From Batillaria attramentaria (lineage: Eukaryota; Mollusca; Gastropoda; Batillariidae): a DNA stretch of 64,000 nt. Location of the stretch: contig JACVVK020000289.1 in the NCBI GenBank assembly GCA_018292915.2, positions 370,001 to 434,000 of the forward strand. The letters run 5' to 3'. The notes under the pieces are model-generated. The model was given only the letters and a program-made list of their open reading frames with translations, did not search any database and was not told where the DNA came from. Below, in pieces: positions 11,880 through 22,602 of the stretch. How positions within the stretch are numbered: position 1 is the stretch's first letter; each line of letters opens with the position of its first letter. The position numbers and the translations under genes are program-made.

Positions 11880-12420
11880 CAGGATGCTCCTCTTTGTTCC
11901 GTCATTGAAAAACATACAAAGCTTGATGCCTCTAGATTCGGAGAAAATGGCAATTTCGAATTTCCAAAGAGACAGACTTAATGACCTTGACCTTCAGTCA
12001 AGGTCGTTCAAAATGGTGTGTTTTGGAATGTCTTATTGCTGTCTATCAGCAAGCCAGGTTTGGTGCCTCTGCTGTGTATTGTTTCTTAGAAAATGCCAAT
12101 GTTAAAGTTTTGGACAGCTTGTATGGCCTTGACCTTGACTCAAAGTCACTGAATATAAGTATGTCAGTAAAGGTGGTCAATGTCTATCATCATGCAAAGT
12201 TTGACGTCTGGTACTTCTAGATTCTGAGAATGCTAATGTAGAATTTCCAAACACTTTAACAGACAGCTTTAGTGACCTTGACCTTGGGTCAAGGTCAATC
12301 AAAAACGTATGTTTTTAAAGGTCTTCTGGCTGTCTATCAGCGTGCCAAGTTTGGTGCCTCCGCTGTTTGTAGATTCTGAAAAAGGCTAATGTTAAGGTTT
12401 AATGATGACTGTACGATGGT
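11880..12420 (+). repeat. TCAAGGTCA satellite block
   Basis: Diverged monomers of the satellite best seen at 20357-21776, with TTGACCTTGACTCAAAG, CAAGTTTGGTGCCTC and GATTCTGAGAA landmarks. Its right edge (12300-12543) continues directly into the receptor 5'-flank unit, as it does at 50320 and 63560. Confidence 0.8.
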
Positions 12421-13796
12421 TTGAGTTTCAAAACTGCTGCAGTATGTTTCTTTACAGCATTCTTTCACTAAGCGCATTAAAAATCGTGCTCCCGGGGACG
12501 CCTTTAACGTTCTTTTCCACCACAAAAGGGTCTGTACGGGAGGTAGGCTAGGATAATTAGGTTTTTTATATAGCGGAACGTAGAACAAATTTGATCCTAA
12601 CTTTTTACAGAAATCAGTAGAGCACAGGCCCCTAATGCTGTGGTGGTCTCCGAATGTTTTCTCCGTCCGCGTCACCGTTGAAAACGACCGTTTATCTTAC
12701 CATTTTCACTATATGATCCCTATAAATGGGCTTTTGAGGGTGTGCACAAAGTAGGCGTGTTTACGGGTACAGAAATGCGCAGAATTGCAGTCTAAACACT
12801 GTTACTGTTAGACAATACATGCATTGTTGACTGAAATTTCACACCAATCAGAATGATGCTTCCTGGATAATTGCGGCCATTAGTTTGGCCTTTGATTCAA
12901 AGGGCCTGTAAACCGACTGCATTTGATGCTTGTGCACTTGGCAGGTCACTGCAGGTGACATGTATCGCGTAAAACATTTACGACATTGAACATGTAGTCA
13001 GAAAACGCTTCTTTGGTGTTGCGAAGTTCCTTGGTCATCGCATGTGCAGGTAAGTATGAAATATGATATCCAAGTGAGCACTTTTTCCGGTAGCGATATT
13101 TTGGGGGGTGTACTTATTAAAGTAGTCGCTGCGTTGTGAGTAGTGAACTGTTTTTCTGAAAAAAATTAGTGCACATGCAAGAATAGTATCCCGGTGGTGT
13201 TATATCAAAAGTTCATTGAAATCGCTTTTGTACTTTTGTCACAAACAGCAATGGAAAGTGCAATCTGTTTAATAATGACGGAATACGCGTAATGATGGGA
13301 GTAGAGACACTTGATTGGTTGCTGTGATAAGACGTGTTCGCGAAAACGAATATAATATGGTGCAAATATTCGGGCACATGCTCGGTGTTTCAGAATTGTC
13401 TTCTGGAACTTGTAGCAGAGATTCATTGCTTATAGAGGCTATCAGTTCCCTACATGGATTGAAAGCGGTGCTTACTAAAGAGCCTACTACATTTGCTACG
13501 CTTGATTCAGTTTCTTTTTATACATTTGTCGTGGTGGAAAAGACAATGACTAGTCTTATGAAGAAAGATACCCAAATCCAAACAAGCACGTCTTCTTTTC
13601 GGCGGTTATCAATTTTCCCCTGGGATGGGGCAGATTTCGCTGCGCGCAGCAGCAAGTTTCAGTGATACAAAACAAGACTGTGACGTTTCTCCAGAAAATA
13701 CATTCTATCGCGCACACAGTGACGTAACGAAATCTGCGCCATAGACACCTTACGTGCACACTATGCTGCTACGTTCTTTTTGGCGGGAGTTGTGAG

Positions 13797-13852
<56 letters not shown>

Positions 13853-14428
13853 ACGGATGTAATGATGGTTACCTCCTAAACCACCTCGTCGGAGAGCTTT
13901 TTACTTTGAGATGAAATGGGCAGTCATATGCTCCAGAGGTAGGTTTCACGACTTTTCACTTGCCGAATTTTTAGAAGAGTTACTGCTCTTAATCGGTCGT
14001 ATTTTTACGAAAACAGTGTTCAAATTCCTTTATTTTCTAGACTTTTGAAGTTCACCCAATTACACTGACTGTATTCGTAGCACAGCTCTGTTGCTCTGAC
14101 AGATTTTGTGTAAAAAAAATATTTCCGAGGTAAGGGTGGTTTGCATAAAAGGTCACCTGTCCATGAAAAGACTCCTTCAAATTACTCATCATCTCGGCAC
14201 TTTTGTCACGTGCGAAAACTGCACATATGACAGGAACTACTGCACTATTAAAGCTATAGTATTAAGAATAACAGAGCTTTTGGATAAACATATTTTTTCA
14301 AGTTTCTGCGAGAAGCGCCAGTCAAAAAAGTTCCAGTTTTGCAATACCGCGGTTGCCGGTTACGAAGAGTCGGGTGCTCTCCAGCGCCGGAGACGCGAAC
14401 GGTCCACCTGAAGTGGGCTACGCATGCG

Positions 14429-14609
14429 ATGGCGAGCAACGTGAGCGTTTCGACCGGCGGAGAGGTTCGCGATAAAATTAAATCAATGAAAGTTCCTGAA
14501 CTGAAAAAATATCTGAAAGACAGGGGCGTGCGTTTAAGTGGCTACACAAAAGCGCAGCTTATCACTCTAGCCCTTGAAGCAGATCGGCAGTCGCTTCAAC
14601 CGAGACTGA
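14429..14609 (+). CDS. SAP-domain protein, probable first exon
   Basis: ATG at 14429 begins MASNVSVSTGGEV. The SAP core follows: IKSMKVPELKKYLKDRG, then VRLSGYTKAQLITLALEA. This is the helix-turn-helix pattern (Leu-x-x-x-Leu, Gly, Lys-x-x-Leu) of SAP DNA-binding modules. The frame runs to a stop at 14614, but CGACTGAG|GTAGGC at 14609/14610 is a good splice donor, so this is more likely an exon of a longer protein than a 62-residue protein. SAP domains bind AT-rich or scaffold DNA and are often fused to nuclease or transposase-like domains; the fusion partner is not in the window. Start choice: an in-frame ATG at 14339 lies inside repeat R and is rejected. Confidence 0.6.
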
Positions 14610-14687
14610 GGTAGGCGGTGTAAAGGTCAAGTCGACCTGTGACTTGTGGCTTGCCACTAATTTTTATTCAAGCACTTTGGCTGTTTA

Positions 14688-15020
14688 TCAGTGCGAACTG
14701 AACTTTTGCTTGGAAATGAAAGTCTTTCTTTCTTGATTTTTTGTTCCATAACGATTGTGTTCAAACAATGTAGGTACCGGGACAGAATTTGTCCGCTTGT
14801 TCCCGACGAAATGGCGGCTGCACACGCTAGGCCACCGAGACGGGTCGGCGTTCTGCCTTCGAATCGCTTTTATCCACAAATTTCTTGAAACTTTTGAAGA
14901 AAAGGGCTCAAACTGAACGATCTCACCATTAGGTAAGACCGTCTCTGGGAATTTCTCCAGCTTATCTGATTTTCTCGAGCCATTTTGGCAGCCGATCGCA
15001 ACGCAGTGGTAATGCGGCAT
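14688..15020 (-). CDS. THAP-domain protein, probable first exon
   Basis: ATG at 15020 (minus strand) begins MPHYHCVAIGCQNGSRKSD. The THAP C2CH signature is complete: Cys-x4-Cys near the start, an invariant Trp (LWIKAIRR), a PSRW segment, then VCSRHF with the distal Cys-x2-His. THAP domains are sequence-specific zinc DNA-binding modules found in P-element-type transposases and their domesticated relatives. The frame ends at 14688 after about 111 codons with no transposase domain, so it is truncated, or it splices at an internal donor such as GTACCT near 14778. An in-frame upstream ATG at 15092 would add 24 unremarkable residues. Confidence 0.7.
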   Translation of the reverse strand: MPHYHCVAIGCQNGSRKSDKLEKFPETVLPNGEIVQFEPFSSKVSRNLWIKAIRRQNADPSRWPSVCSRHFVGNKRTNSVPVPTLFEHNRYGTKNQERKTFISKQKFSSH

Positions 15021-16251
15021 CGTGTGTGACTCGAGTAGCCCACATGCCGAGTCTATCAAGCCTTGTCTCGGTCCAAAATCGCGCACGTTCACGCATGTTC
15101 ACGCGCTATAACGAGAATCGGCAACAAGGCCATTTCGTAAGTACAGTCCAAGGCATTCAAGTCCGCGTTTCACCAGCTCTCTAGATCTTCCAGATTTTAT
15201 GTAAAAATTAATTCAGTCACGGAAGTCACAAAAGCAATTTCTTATCAATTTTTGAAATTAGACAAACTTAATATGAAACTTCCAGTAAAATAATATTACG
15301 CGAATGCAAATAAAAAACGATAGACTCAAAAGCAAATCTGTGAAATCTCTTTTATTTGCAAGGTGTTTTTCCTTGGCAACAAACGTCGTTTATTTTGCCT
15401 TTTTTGGACATTCTCAAATTAATTTACGAATGAAGTATATTACTGGCAAAGTGTGATGGAAAGTATGTAGAATACAACCTCAAGTCTACAGCAGTAAATG
15501 GCTGAATTCATTTCAAGTGTCATGACGTATGTCAATCACACGGCAAACATGTTTTTGAGGTCAAGGTCATCGGTTCGTCTGTTTACTCCCAAACATTTCA
15601 TCGCTCTATTAGAATAAGCAGAAGAACAAGCAGTCACAAGCACCAGGCAAAACAAAATTAGCACAAATGGTTTGTATGTGTACAGCTTTGGTGACCTTGA
15701 CCTTGGGAGTAAAGGTCACAGAGACTGGGTGAAAATTTTGTAAATACGACTTTTGGCATAACATTTGCCTAATAATTTGGCAAGATAAACGGTCGTTTTT
15801 AACGGTGACGTGGACGGAGAAAAAATTCACGGAGACCACCACAGCTTTAAGAGCCTGTGTTCTACTGATTTCTGTAATAAAAAGTTAGGATCAAATTTGG
15901 TCTGCGTTGTTCAGCATTTTTCCTAGCCTAAGGAGGTCCACGACTGATTTACATATACAGTCGGAATACTAGTGATTGTTTATAGTGTACAGAACGAAGA
16001 AGGACTTTCGTTATCCTCAGGTTTTACCCACTAAAAACAGCCTGTAAGCAGCAGACTTTTCCAATTCCGATTTGGGCTCTGCGCATGTGCGACGGAACTA
16101 TGGGTATACATGATGTAAGCTTATTATTGTCGTTTGTCTACTTCCCACAGGCATGAGCTGCTAGGATTTACGCATTACGCATCGTTTGTTCTCCATGGAA
16201 ACATGCAGGCGAAACATTCACTTGGGAAACTTTGATCACACACGCGTCAAA

Positions 16252-16315
16252 ATGACAACAGCACTTCTGGTGTGGGTGGTCCTGATCGGAGGTCATGTAA
16301 GAAGTTCTGAAGAAG
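16252..16315 (+). CDS. Signal-peptide exon of GRL101-like receptor A
   Basis: ATG in a good context (CAAAATGA) opens MTTALLVWVVLIGGHV, a typical cleavable signal peptide, then RSSEE and a final G that starts the next codon. The donor is GAAG|GTAAGA, so the intron is phase 1. This fits the phase-1 acceptor of the receptor main exon at 28973 (AATTAG|GC) and also that of receptor B at 37508 (AATCAG|GT). Neither main exon encodes its own signal peptide. An in-frame upstream ATG at 16195 would add 19 residues before the hydrophobic core; the nearer ATG is preferred because it gives a classical signal. The assignment rests on phase, order, and the parallel layout of the second copy (50911 then 53673). 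No transcript evidence is available. Confidence 0.65.
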
Positions 16316-16359
16316 GTAAGATCAATTAAGACCATTTTATCTACGGTCTTTGGTAAGAT
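16316..16359. mobile_element. Micro-palindromic insertion at the splice donor (copy 2)
   Basis: Target duplication GTAAGAT at 16316-16322 and 16353-16359 around a 30-nt core with the inverted pair AAGACC ... GGTCTT and 3' end GGTCTTTG. The paralogous intron at 50975 reads GGTAAGATTAAAC with no insertion. The duplicated bases are the 5' splice site itself, so two GGTAAGAT donors now lie 37 nt apart. Using the second would read GGT AAG ATC AAT and then TAA, a premature stop. Confidence 0.75.
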
Positions 16360-17139
16360 TAAACCTCTCACGCCTATATGTAACCTGGTAGAATCTATTT
16401 TCGGACGCGTAAGGGATTCAACACTACTTGAAAAGAAACAAATCCAAATCATTTCGCAAAACGTTTTGAAAATGAACACCATCTACTGTTTTATGTTTGT
16501 ACATGAATGCAATTAATGCATAGCACTTTAGTTTGCTGCAGCAACGGCCAAACCCCTCTTTTGGGCCTCTCTCAGAAAAAGTAACCAATTTTCCGCACCG
16601 ACGAAGTATTCAGCGGTTTTTGGACCAGACTACAAAATCAAATGAAAGAAAACTGCGTTGCGGGTCTATTCTATGGAGCAGAGACCACAATTCAGAGACA
16701 CCTGCAGGATGACCATTCTTTAGGAGAGAAAAACATCCGGCTCATGAGTGCGGGGTTCTCCGGATGTCTGTTCTGAGAATGAATTCTGCGCGAAAAAGGT
16801 GCAATGCGCGAACATGTAGCAGGTGCGTGCCAAACAAATCTAACGTAATGGTTATTCCAGTGTGTGCTCTGCTTATGTTACTCTGAAAGTAATCTGGTGC
16901 AAACGGCACAAGTAAACTGGTGTCATTTCAATTCTAGCCTTAGCAGACATCGAATGATGTCGGCAAAACGTGATAGCTCAGAGAGGCCAGTTCAAAGAAA
17001 CAGGCGTGTATTCATCGTTCAGTTGGTTTTTAAGTTCTTTCATACAGAGAGCAAGATTCAGTGATAAACACGATGGTCACCAGCCCAATATGTTGTTTCT
17101 GTTTACTGGAGTGATTTAAATAATTTTACGCCTGTAAAC

Positions 17140-17286
17140 GCCGGACAACCAACTGTTCTTTAAAGGGCGATAACTCCTAATTCATTTATACAATCACAGC
17201 TCGCTCGGACACTCTAGTAAAAGATCTTGATTTATTAGGAGACCCCAAATTTGAAGTCAATCGGTAGAGTATTTTCGGAGACAGGC

Positions 17287-17350
<64 letters not shown>
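17140..17350. repeat. Dispersed repeat with GGGCGATAACTC landmark, ending in a CA microsatellite
   Basis: Shares GTAAACGCCGGACAACCAAC, AAGGGCGATAACTC and CCCCAAATTTGAAGTCAATC with 19670-19900 and 19980-20200, which are in the opposite orientation. CA repeats fill 17289-17349. No coding potential seen. Confidence 0.6.
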
Positions 17351-17352
<2 letters not shown>

Positions 17353-18944
17353 CACGCACTGCAGCGGAGAAGTGCGTTCAGGGGCACCATGCCCGTCGGT
17401 AACAATGACGTCATTGTCAGAGTTAGACTTGCATCACGTCTGTAAGAATGCATCCCAGGCATGTTGTCTTCATCGGCAACTAAGGATTTTCCTTTCTACC
17501 TCTCTCGGTCAATCCCTCGAGAGCCCACTCACATGTCTCCCGAATTTAGCCGCTCTGTTCTTCCTCCTATCTCTCAGCTGATTCCTACGTTCGGTCCATT
17601 TATCTACAATTTTTCTTTTTAACCCCTCACTCACATCTGCTACCTGTGGTTAGGAATAAGTGAACGATGTTGTGCGTGTGCTGCGAACTGTTTTATTGCG
17701 CCTAGGAGATGATTTGTCCGTTACATATTTGATTTTTTTCACGTAGTGCATACACACCTAGCCGCGAATTACTCTTTGGTGCTTACCCGGCGTTCAGCCC
17801 TAAAAACTCACTCACTCACTCACTCGTGCTGGGCACAAAACAAGGAGGAATGGCCCCATCCCATGAAGTTGTTTCTCCATATTTCATGCCATTTTATCTG
17901 TTTAGTTGCTTGTTGTTGTTTTCAAGTGTTGGTTCTTTTTTTTTACGTTGTTTCCATATTTATGGACAAAACATCATAGGACAGGCTAAAAATTCCACGT
18001 TGAAAGGCACGTTTTGTGGCATAAACGCACGTCGCTCGCATTCTCCGCACAGACATGATCAAAGAGCAAGTCCGGCCTACATTTTTCCTCATAGTGCTTT
18101 GGTTTGTTTTTTAACTTTAAATCTTTTTTTATTTGCGCAGCTGTACAGTTCTCATGACATAGCTTTTGAAAATTTAGTCTAAGTTTACTAATAAATATGG
18201 TGTTTGTTTAGACATACCAGTGCAGATGCAAAATCGAAACCAGGTGTACCGCATTATAACGGAAATTACCTGTGGTTCTCGGTCATCACATGAACCTGTC
18301 CCCACAGTGTTCTTTCAAGCAAGTAAGAATAAAGTTAATAGCCTCCAGTAGACTGAAGGGAACACACAAAGGGTAGAACCAAAATCATATTCTTCAACCC
18401 CAAAGGCATCAGCGAGTCGCTTTGTTTTAATTTTTAAGACTGGCGGTCAGTGTATGCATTGAAAGTTGTAAATAAATATTTATGGTAGACATGTTCTCCG
18501 GCTGTAAAACAAACGCCGCGGTAAACACACATACGCACACACACACGCTCTCATACGCACACGCTCACATACACGCACACACACTGTGTCCCGAGTTGTC
18601 CTGAAGGTAGACTCTTCGAGAGCTTACCTGATCAAATTTATTGTGTATTCCAAACACAAGCTGCACTGGAACTTTCTACTATGAATCAAGTTAGATTTAC
18701 GGCCTAGCAGGTTTCTGGTCATAGATACCTATGCGCCATCACGCTTAGCCTAACTGAAAGGGACGTAATCATGTCAATTAGTTACTTCCCCTCTCGACAA
18801 TTCCACGCAAATCTAACCGTGCATTTGGGGCCAGTTCTCCTGACTGTGACTGTCTCAGAGGGTGTACTCGACGGTTTTGCACTCCGGATGAACTAAGGAA
18901 GTATGTAAAACCCATGAGGAACGGTTTTAAGGCCATAAAGGCAA

Positions 18945-19270
18945 GGGAATCAAATACCCTTGACTTTCACCAAGGACGGCACGGGTCAACGTCTCGGCTT
19001 TCGCCTTCCTCAGGACACAAACAAATGGGACATAACTTCAACAAACAAAAGGTAACTCTGCTGACATACTGACATACACGGCGGGGGGGGGGGGGGGGGG
19101 GGAAATAAAAAAAATAAAAAAATAAATTAATTGAATAAGTAATTAAAAAAATAATAAATGAATAAAATAAAACGGTGGGGGAGAAAAGGACCAGAAAACA
19201 ATAGTACGGAAAAAAATCACAACACCCATCCTTTGGTGAAAGAAGACCATGGACTGTGTGGAAAAAAAAA
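18945..19270 (-). repeat. Left arm of a 3.5-kb-spaced inverted repeat, hammerhead-like motif
   Basis: Reverse-complement partner of 22795-23090. On the minus strand it contains CTGAGGAAGGCGAAAGCC followed by GAGACGTTGACC, which resembles a hammerhead core with a GGC-GAAA-GCC stem II. A G-homopolymer (about 19083-19102) and AT-rich filler lie between the landmarks. Confidence 0.55.
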
Positions 19271-19405
19271 AGTGGGCGAGAAAAGAACAGAAAAGATTAT
19301 TGAAAAAAAAAAGGAAAAGTAAAAACATCACAACACCACCTTCTGTTTTTTTGTTTTTTGTTTTTTTTACTATTCTTTTCTGTTCTTTTCTCCCCCACTT
19401 TTTAT
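19265..19405. repeat. A/T-rich hairpin
   Basis: AGTGGGCGAGAAAAGAACAG and its near complement around CTGTTCTTTTCTCCCCCACT fold into a stem of roughly 40 bp with poly-A/poly-T flanks. Confidence 0.7.
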
Positions 19406-19669
19406 GTTGTTTGCATAGTAATGGAAACAACATCATAGGACGGGCTAAATTTTCCACGTTCATGGGCAAGCATCTGTGGTACAAACGCACGTCACTGCCG
19501 ATCTCCCGCAGAGACGATTTTGCAAGTGTAACTCTGACAATGACGTAAGAAAACGTGCGTCATCGATGCTGACATGTACGGTGCCCCGAACGCGCTTCTC
19601 CTCCTCAGTGAGTGCCGTCTGTGCGTATGTGTGTGCGTGCGTGCGTGCGGCTGTGTGTGTGTGAATTGT

Positions 19670-20210
19670 GTCCAGGCCCGTTTCTTGGAAAATACTCAAC
19701 CGAATGGCTTCAAATTTGGGGTATCCAAATATATCAAAATGTTACATTAGAGGAACCAAGCGTGTGGTGATTGCTTAAGTGATTTGGGAGTTATCGCCCT
19801 TTTGAGACAAGTTGGTTGTCTTTCGTGTACAGGCGTAATATTTATTTAAATCACTCAATTTTTTGGCAGTAGATAGCTTGAATACGGACTCTGAACAGAG
19901 TCACTACTAGAAAATGGTCGCTCTTATAGTTTTCATGTAAACCGAGCCTGAGTTGACATTGCATGTGAACCCAGTTCAGATGCCTATTTCTCCGAAAATA
20001 CTGAACCGATCGATTTCAAATTTGGGGTTTCTAAATGAATCAAGATTGTTGAATAGAAGGCCCGATCCAGGTACGATTGCACACATGATTTGCGAGTTAT
20101 CGCCCTTTTCAGAAAAAGTGGTTTTCTGGCGTTTAAAGGCGTAATATTTACCTAAACCACTCCATTTTTTGGACATAGATATCATGAATACGGACTCTCA
20201 ACTAAGTGAA
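19670..20210. repeat. Two tandem copies of the GGGCGATAACTC-type repeat
   Basis: 19670-19900 and 19980-20210 align with each other (AAATACT(C/G)AACCGA, CAAATTTGGGGT, GAGTTATCGCCCTTTT, GGCGTAATATTTA) and, inverted, with 17140-17280. Confidence 0.7.
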
Positions 20211-20356
20211 TTTTGGAGTTGTCGCTTTTATACTTTTGGCGTAAGCCGTACCTGATGAAAGTGCTGGTGAACACACTTTAGATCTCAAAATCGCTCCTAC
20301 TATACATAGATAATGAGCCTGGGGTGCCATAAAAAATATACAAAAAAATTAGAACT

Positions 20357-21776
20357 AGAGAGGCAAAAGCCTCCATGGCTCCCTTGTGACATGGGTCAAG
20401 GTCATTCAAAAGAGTATGTTTGTAAAAAATCTTACCACTATCAAGCCAAGTAAGGTGTCTCTGGTGTTCTTAGTTCCTGGCAATATTACACTTTTCCCCA
20501 AAACTGACTATATGGCCTTGACCTTGGGCCAAGGTCATTCAAATAAGATGTCTATCATTACACCAAGTTGGATGCCTCTAGTATTTGTAGTTTCTCCAAA
20601 GACGGTAATATTGAAATTGACCACTGACAGCTTTAATGACCTTGACTCAAAGTCAAGGTCATTTAAAGTGGTATGGGTATATATAGTTCTTATCAATGTC
20701 TATTAGCATGGCAAGTTTGGCGCCTCTGCTATTTGTTGTTTCTGAGAAAATGCCAATGTTACGGTTTCACAAAAATAGCTTGTACGGCCTTGACCTTGAC
20801 ACAAGGCTATTGAATACATGTATATCTGTTAAGTTCTTATCAATGTCTATCACCATATAAAGTTTAAAACCTCTGGTTTTTGTAGATTCCAAGAAAATGC
20901 CAATGCAAAATTTTAAAACAGACAGCTTTAGTGGCCTTGACCTTGAGTCAAGGTCATTCAACATGATATATTTTGAAAGGTCTTACGGCTGTCTATAGAC
21001 ATGCCAAGTTTGGTGCCTGTGCTGTTTGTAGATTCTGAGAAAATGCCCATGTTAAGGTTTACTGCGGAAATGCGGAAAATAGCTTGTACAGCCTTGACCT
21101 TGACACAAGGCCATTGAATACATGTACTTCTGTAAAGTTCTTATCAGTGTCTATCATCATGCAAAGTTTAAAACCTCCGGTTTTTGTAGATTCCAAGAAA
21201 ATGCCAATGCAAAATTTTAAAACAAACAGCTTTAGTGACCTTGACCTTGAGTCAAGGTCACTCAGAATGATATATTTTGAAAGGCCTTATGGCTGTCTAT
21301 CAGCATGCCAAGTTTGGTGCCTGTGCTGTTTGTAGATTCTGAGAAAATGCCAATGTTAAGGTTTTCTACGGAAATGCGGAAAATAACTTGTCTGACCTTG
21401 ACCTTCACACAAGGCCATTGAATACATGTATATCTGTAAAGTTCTTATCAATGTCTATCATCATGCAAAGTTGAAAACCTCTGGCATTTGTAGACTCCAA
21501 GAAAATGCCTATGTAAAATTTTCAAACAGACAGCTTTAGTGACCTTGACCTTGAGTCAAGGTCATTCAAAATTATATATTTTGAAAGGACTTATGGCTGT
21601 CTATCGGTATGCCAAGTTTGGTGACTCTGCTCTTTGTAGATTCTGAGAAAATGCCAATGTTAAGGTTTACTGCGGACACACCCACAGACACACACACACA
21701 CACACACACAGACAGACGACGGAGGGTTACAACATAGACTCCCATTGTTACACAAGGGAGCCAAAAATTCACTGCA
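20357..21776 (+). repeat. 300-bp dimeric satellite with inverted ends, TCAAGGTCA-rich
   Basis: Monomer landmarks AGCTTGTACGGCCTTGACC recur at 20775, 21076 and 21381 (301 and 305 bp apart). Each monomer is two related halves of about 150 bp. The block starts at GGCTCCCTTGTGAC and ends CACAAGGGAGCC, an inverted pair. Each unit carries TGACCTTGA facing TCAAGGTCA. Related blocks: 11880, 28785, 35620, 37320, 50320, 53290, 54003, 63560. Confidence 0.9.
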
Positions 21777-22602
21777 GCCGTTATCGTCAGTTGACTCGAA
21801 AATTTGTACTCACAGCACATTTCCTCTGCAAGCCACACGCGTCACAAACATCGAAGAAGAGACGCACGCGCACTGACGTAAAGTAAGTGCGTCATGTTTG
21901 ATTGACGTGATGCTGTTTTTTCTTGGGGGTGTCTCGCCACTTTCTTTCCGAATTCCTCTGGTTGGAGACGTGGTGTATTTTACTTCTACTATGTCGCCAT
22001 CTTCGTGCAATCGCAGAGAAGACACGGGATACAACAGAATACAACTCCAATACTTTATGAACAGAATATGCACGGAGAACAAATTCATGAAAGAAGAAGA
22101 ACCCAGAACGCTGTGCAGGGCTGCTTACGTACTGAACAGGTCAGATCTAGAACATTCCTCAACTTACTGCAAGTTACTGGAAGGTTCGATATCTTTCCAA
22201 GGTGACGTAATCTACTGACGTTACTGCACCAGCATGTTCTGGGATGGTCTAGAAATTATTTTGCATCGAAATGCAGTATCTTTTCGCGATCTCTACAATC
22301 TGACATGTGGAAAGCGGGAATTTCAGTGGGTTTCGTTTTTGCCACTGACTCACACTCAGAAGCAAAATGTGTGTGTGTGGGGGGGGGGGGGGGGTGCGTG
22401 CGCGCGCAAGCGCGCGTCTAAGGCGAGAGAGAGAGAGGGTCTCTTCTCCGATACCAGTAAGCAATCGTCTGTCAGTCAGGTCTGCGGGAAGTAACTCTGT
22501 CAAAGGGGAACGACTTTATTACAAGAATTCATTCACCCATGTAGAACCTCGCATACGCCAAAACGTTTGTGACGTCAACCAGCTAGGCGAGCTCACACGA
22601 CC

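Larger units (their letters stand above)
14346..15128. mobile_element. 783-bp cassette carrying a SAP exon and a THAP exon in convergent orientation
   Basis: Intact repeat R copies read TTTTGCGATTTCATAAG at this site. Here GCAAT is followed by foreign sequence that ends before GCCAT, a likely imperfect 5-bp target duplication. The ends share an imperfect inverted repeat, GGTTGCCGGTT on the left and TGTTGCCGATT on the right strand. GC content is higher than in the surrounding repeat. Both genes start near an end and point inward, as expected if an internal deletion removed the middle of a larger two-gene element. That origin is inference. Confidence 0.6.
13615..15240 (+). repeat. Repeat R, copy 4, split by the SAP/THAP cassette
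   Basis: The left part (13615-14345) and right part (15129-15240) are collinear with intact copies once the 783-bp cassette is removed. A TG microsatellite (13800-13852) sits where copy 2 has CA. It is the inverted partner of 5470-6822. Confidence 0.75.
12544..15930. mobile_element. Foldback-like insertion, long inverted ends, 3-bp target duplication
   Basis: The two receptor 5'-flank copies at 50581 and 63820 read straight through GGGAGGAGGTCC. Here the sequence breaks after GGGAGG and resumes at AGGAGGTCC, giving an AGG target duplication around 3387 bp. The ends are TAGGCTAGGA and its complement. A long inverted repeat follows (about 12580-12715 against 15775-15905). The interior holds repeat R copy 4, the SAP/THAP cassette and a satellite fragment near 15680. 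The frames at 12700-13600 look like nothing I recognise. Confidence 0.7.
15931..17130 (+). repeat. Receptor 5'-flank unit, copy 1
   Basis: Together with 12300-12543, collinear with 50330-51760, and with 63560-64000 at the window end. It includes the signal-peptide exon, the putative upstream acceptor TTCCCACAG (16142-16150) and about 800 bp of intron 1. The stretch 15240-15930 just before it belongs to the foldback insertion and shows no gene. Confidence 0.85.

Noticed and set aside
13315..13665. 116-codon frame inside the foldback insertion
   Set aside because: No domain or motif; its 3' end runs into the terminus of repeat R, which is non-coding in other copies.
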